Origin: Isoetes taiwanensis
Lineage: Eukaryota > Streptophyta > Lycopodiopsida > Isoetales > Isoetaceae
Length of the DNA: 64,000 nucleotides
Direction of reading: 5' to 3'
NCBI GenBank assembly: GCA_021234155.1
Contig: JAJEKV010000384.1
Coordinates: forward strand, 185,269-249,268
Shown: piece after piece, positions 59,060-64,000 of the stretch
Position numbering within the stretch: position 1 is the stretch's first letter
Layout: every line of letters begins with the position of its first letter
Position numbers and translations under genes: made by a program
The notes under the pieces: model-generated
The model's input: only the letters and a program-made list of their open reading frames with translations
Told to the model about the DNA's origin: nothing
Database searches by the model: none

Positions 59060-60870
59060 ACCATATTCAAAAATATTTACGGGAAATTTTCAGAGGTTTA
59101 GAATTTAAATGCGTAAATCAAGTAAGATTATAGATATCTCTTCTTGAATCATTCCAGTCGTACTAGAACCCCATTACTTCCTAATCACCGTGATTATATC
59201 CCGTGGTCCTCATAGTTCAGGCATGGTGAACTGATCCACGGATCAAACAAATGTACCGACCGCAACCAAAGGGATGTAAGCCCTTTCTCTAAACATAGAC
59301 AATCTTCCTCACATATATACTAGGGTCCTTCCTCCTCCAGCCTTTTAGATTCCACGGGACTGTGATTTTTTCCGGGTTTCCCTGAACGAGCTCTTTTTCC
59401 TTGATGCTACTCTTGGTTCCACTAGCGCTTTTCAAAAAATATTTTGCCTTTGTCCATGCTGATTGATGCGCTTAAATCCAAACCTTCTAAGGGCCTTCTT
59501 CAGGCAATCTGTTAGAACCCTAAAAGAAGAGAACTTTTCGGCGTTAGCGATTTATACTGATCGTTTTTAGGATTAGCCTCTTTTTCTCGGGCCCTTTTCC
59601 TGGTTATGCCTCATTCATTATCGCCTTGTCCCGCCGTGGTTTGTATCCACCATTCATAATTTCTCAGATCCGTATAGTTGGGAAAACGATTCGCGCCGCT
59701 TTATATCTTTTTTCAATTAACTCATAAGCCCTTCAGAGGTCTCTAGGTAAAATCATTAATCTGCTATCTTTTCGACGTGTATCACTCCCCTCATTATCAT
59801 TGTTCCAAGATTTGAGCCCTTTATTTATTGTGACGCTTATGCGCTCATGTAATTCCTTTATGCTTGCTTATCGGCCCCTTCCATTGGGCTGTAACCCCGT
59901 GACGTAATGCCACGGTTCCCTGCATAAAAGCTATTCTCTCACCGTATGCTATCTTTTCAGCGCGAGCGAACCCATTTTGCGCCTTCGCTTCTAACAAAGA
60001 CATTCTGTCACCATTCACACACTTCCGTGTCCGTCTCTTTTCCTTCCCCAAGCTTCCTTCTTTGTTTGTTGTTGTTCCCTTGGCTATCCCACTTTTTATT
60101 TTTTAGCGTCTGTCCATATTCTAAGTTTGTCTACACTTTATTTTACCGTTAGAGAACCCTAATGCTCCATCAGCGCCCTTTATACTAGTTACCCCGATAA
60201 ACCTCGATCAATTTTTCGATCGGCTTGCTTCACAAAGATGGAAATCGGGAGATATAATTGTAAATTTACATCATATTTTTCTACAATGTATGTAATAGAT
60301 TTATACATTATGTTAAAACGTACAGCGGAAAGAACTCTGGAAGAACTATCTAACTGCACCTTGCTTTTTATGTTAAAACATCAAAGCTATGAAAGAGAAA
60401 TCTAGATTTAAACGAAAGATAGTAAGCTACTGATTCATCTATGTTGATCCTCGCACTGTCCCGCTTTCATTCTCCTTTATCATGTCTTCTAGCGTGACCT
60501 GTAACCCAGCTTTGTTGCCAAAGATCGCCAAGAGATTGTCAAGTTCTTCCACAGGGGCTTTGATCCTGTCGGGCAGCCCAGCACATGTGCTTCCCTTTTC
60601 TGTTGGAGCAGGTGATAGTTTGTCTCAAAATGGACTTTGAAATGATTGTTTATCCATAGATCCGTAATTTTCAACATTGTTTCGAGCCTTTGCATCCGAT
60701 TACTTTTTTTTTTGAGCAATAGTAGGTAATATACTTATTCTTGCTTCCCATTGGGCGCTCCTGGTGATCTTTGTCTACCCCTCCTATGTGAGCCCCTACC
60801 ATCCATTAATCGGTTAACACAAAGATTGAAACCCGGTGCTATGTCTTTTTTCTTGAAATTTTTAGGATTT
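59060..60870. other. no gene recognised
   Basis: The minus-strand open stretches at 59845-60051 (LEAKAQNGFARAEKIAYGE) and 60489-60719 look protein-like but match no family I can name. They might be further remains of the L1-type element next door. Confidence 0.45.
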
Positions 60871-60875
60871 CCATG

Positions 60876-61202
60876 TCAGAACCTTTTCATTCTTTTCCAA
60901 AAGCTTATCTGGGAGATAGTCCACCGTGGGTTACAATATGTTTGGTATGAGATCGCTTTCTCTTCTACACTCTCTGCTATCCTGTCTTCTCTGGATTTTA
61001 CGATAAAATTTCGGTTTGGTATATACATGTCTATTCTTGCTAGGATGATAGTGCCTTCCACGACAATCGCCACATCGCTTTGCATCGCGCACTCCAAGAA
61101 TGTATCATTTGGAAGGAAAGCAGATTGGTTTGAGCTAATAACTTTCTCAAGATGACTTTTTAATTTATAAAGTCCAATGCAGAGCACCAAATTCAAAAGC
61201 AC
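60876..61202 (-). mobile_element. L1-type LINE reverse-transcriptase fragment
   Basis: Minus-strand reading gives LYKLKSHLEKVISSNQSAF followed by LPNDTFLE. This is the RT block that in plant L1 elements reads like RLKxxLxxLISPNQSAFVPGR. Later residues include a VVEGTIILARIDM segment near the start of the palm. It is a short decayed piece with no tail found. Confidence 0.55.
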
Positions 61203-61209
61203 GCGACAT

Positions 61210-64000
61210 ATACCCGATATAAAGCTGCCTACATTCTTAGTGAATTGAGAAACTCGGGCAATCTACTTTATTTATCCCTTTAGAAATTCAAAAGAAGGTG
61301 TAAGATTGATCCACAAAATTGTCCTACTTCACCTCATACCATCCCACAACAAATTCTACCCTGCAAATAGATTTATGGGGGGATTCACATGGAGAAGTAT
61401 GGATGGGCCAGGCGAATATTGGGCGAAAACGTATTCAAACCCCAAGAAGCTTCAGCGGTTAGAAGCAGTATTGGCTATGCATTAGTAGCCTGTCGGTGAA
61501 AAATAGCATCACCGCTCAAACGGCGGGAAAAAATACTCTCATGTGAGTCGCCTTTACCTTCCCGAGTTGTATTGCCAGTGAAGAGATGTCAAGCTCGCTC
61601 ATCCGGAACCGCCATGTCTAAGAAACAATCTATTAAAATATATGGCAGAATCGCTGATTAAAGCATCTCGGCAGAATCACCGATTAAAACATCTCGGCAA
61701 AGATGAAGACCAAGATCTATATAAAAAAGTCAGCTTTAATCCATCTTCGGTGCCATATTAGGGATTGCCCCTGACTAGAATTTCATAGCCAGAGTTTTCG
61801 AAACCCGGTTTCGACCTCCCTGCCCTAAGAGTGCCAAAATGGTGAATCTCGAATTTTGAAGATCCTTAATGTAAAACGCGATTCGCTATTTGGCAAAAGG
61901 TGTTCTTTAATTCTTCCTCCAGTAGAACAAGTGGATGACCCCAGCCTTGGGTAGTTCATGAGCATGTCAAAGCGTATAAGTTGGTGAATTCCATGTACAA
62001 GGTCTTGCTTGATGGACGCCTTGCCTCCTTCATCCAAGTGGCCTTTGGTCATTCCTAGGGATCGGGCAGAAGCAAGTATGGGAATGGGTATGGGATAAAC
62101 TACTCCATCCCAAAGTATTTGTTTGTCTCAGCGTTAACATTCTAGTGCATGATTTCATCCAGAGGTATCCGCTTTTGTCCTTCAGTACGAGGGACTGAGA
62201 CAATTGAGCATTGCTTCTTCTGTGTAGACATGTCGAGACATACTTGTTGTGGCTTCAAGGCCTCTTTAATTTGAATTTGAATAGCCAGCATGTATTATTA
62301 GCCTATCCAAGTAGTTGGGATAATTTGGCAAAAAGGGTGTTTCATTTGGCTTCAGATGGATCATTTGGCCCATTTGAAAAGAAGGAATCTTCATATTCAA
62401 AGGTCATGTTTGTTCAGATGCATGTGTCCCTTCTTGATGCCCAACAAATGAATTGTCAAAGCATCTGTGTGCTCATCAATTGCTAATGAGGTGAAGAGCT
62501 TATCCCATCTTTGATTCACACTTATTTATAAGATTTTGCTTGCTCTTCATCTTTGTTTAAAAGTTGTTGTATTTGAGTGGGGTGGTTTTTTGCTCGATGG
62601 ACATTCTCCACTTTAGTCCCCATTGTACTTTAACTTTCTCTTGGACAATAAAGCTCAAGTCCTTCAAAATAAAAAAGATTTTAATTGCCATATGCATGCT
62701 AAGTTATTCTTAAGTAAACTAAATTGTTGTCTTGTAAAGGCAATAGCATCCACTTGAGAGACTTAATATGATCAGCTCTACAACACATTCATCTCTTGTT
62801 TAACAAATGTCTATTGATTCAGTGTTTTGGTATGTTGCAGTAGGAAGAAGAAACAAGGTAAAAGAGTCACAAGAAAAAGAGAAGTTTTTTTACCTTAAAA
62901 TTTGTTAAGCAAAAGAGAAGGTTGCATAGTCGAGAACAAGATAGTTATTGTTATTTGAAAGTGTGGTTTTGTGGTCATATTAAAGAGATAATATTGCCAT
63001 TGATTTGCGACCAATGATAAAACATGCATTTGTGGCTACAAAGTCACTCTTATGTGTTTGGAATGGTTGGTCTATGAAAGTGTTCCTCGTCAAGTGTACT
63101 TTTATGATTGAAGGAAACTCATGACCGCAGACATAGTCAAGTAAGAGTCAGCCATTAGCTATTAGCTTTGGTTTTATATCATGATCCTCGGCATGCTACT
63201 CTATGTATTTATTTACATCATTCAGAGTTGTGAAGTATGATTAAAATCAGTGAGAAAATTAATTGAAAATCCTCAAGCTATTTCATGGAAAAAGGCGCTC
63301 TAGACTCCAAGCCACGTAAGTCTAGCCTCGCCCTATAAGAGAGATGGAAAAGCCATAGCCATATTAGGATATTTAGAGATGCTCATCCATCCCTGGAATG
63401 ATATGAAGCAATCAAGAGAATTTACAAAAGCCATAGCCATATTAGGTGTTTTAGAGTCAGCCATCCATAGGTGTCTTTAGAGATGCAATCAGCGTAATCT
63501 ACGTAATGGAAGTTACGAGTTTTTGTAGTTTAAATCAGTTTGTGCATCTAAACGTAGTTTGAACCAGTTGTGTGCAAATGTAATTTCTTTGATCTAGATA
63601 CTAAAGCAGAAAAGCAACGGTCCCCTTAGTTTCTAAAGTAGTGCCATAAGGTTCTAAAACCCCTAGTACTATCACACAAAGTATGGCCCATGTCTTAATG
63701 CATTAATGTGACCACATCGTTAGGAATCATACACTGATTGGGGATGCATTCACCATAAATTCAATATAGTAAAAAAAAAAAGATGTCACTTCATGATAGA
63801 GGATATTATTATGTGGCTAATTATTCTAATCAAGATCACCATGAATTTCTGTTCTCCTTATCACCTATTTTGTAAATGGAAACAAACTTTACCCAATTTT
63901 GTGAGTTTTTACAAAGTTTATTTTCATTCAAGCTGCCTTAGGATTTGAATTTCTGTTTGTAAATATCTCATGTTAATATACATATTTTGAAACATTATTC
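61210..64000. other. no gene recognised
   Basis: This is AT-rich DNA with a diverged tandem duplication: AAAAGCCATAGCCATATTAGG occurs near 63350 and 63427. The open stretch at 61825-62052 (minus) and the one at 62211-62486 (plus) have no recognisable domain. Confidence 0.5.

Overview
The window looks like repeat-rich nuclear DNA of a land plant, most likely a homosporous fern or a relative with a large genome. The pointers are an intronless PLS-class pentatricopeptide gene ending in a DYW-type deaminase domain, remains of a G-type-lectin receptor kinase, plant-type copia and gypsy elements, a CACTA-type MITE, and many LINEs with microsatellite tails. No prokaryotic operon or CRISPR array is visible. 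The species call is inference. Only one conserved gene is intact, the PPR gene at 27589-29622; nearly everything else recognisable is a decayed mobile element or pseudogene.

Layout. 1-2300: a broken histone H3-like gene on the minus strand (359-1578) with four copies of a 73-bp foldback repeat around it. 2450-4156: a probable decayed gypsy LTR. 4330-7380: a 5'-truncated copia element. 7880-8690: a receptor-kinase pseudogene. 9050-13500: no gene. 13504-14250: a LINE-like 3' end. 14250-18100: no gene. 18100-22330: CACTA-type ends, a gypsy LTR with its integrase end, and an L1-type fragment. 22330-27580: no gene except a clean MITE. 27589-29622: the PPR gene, with a LINE 3' end right behind it. 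32041-36162: a near full-length decayed LINE on the minus strand. 36511-37140: another LINE-like 3' end.

The most interesting part is 37.7-59.1 kb. A transposase-like gene of a family I cannot name (called A here, 37767-40370, plus) converges on a second gene with a BAH-like domain (B, 41349-44880, minus), which is split by a LINE. A second, rearranged pair follows: B' (about 45940-46860, plus) and A' (about 53940-56060, minus). This second pair lies inside a candidate 13.5-kb element bounded by a 32-bp inverted repeat (45560-45591 and 59021-59053). Between B' and A' lie a second H3-like gene (47424-48205), two unknown coding stretches, and a tandem set of four small related coiled-coil-type genes, each with its own TATA box. 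A 9-bp core, CGTCGTGTG or its complement, recurs through the interval, once next to four vertebrate-type telomere repeats (CCCTAA).

Both H3-like genes keep the first seven H3 residues (MARTKQT, the H3K4 recognition tip) and a recognisable histone fold, but have a long unrelated basic tail between them. My reading is a decayed large DNA transposon family that carries chromatin-type cargo. It is inferred from one window; similarity searches and recovery of intact copies would decide it. 59.1-64 kb holds a small L1 reverse-transcriptase remnant and otherwise nothing I can name.
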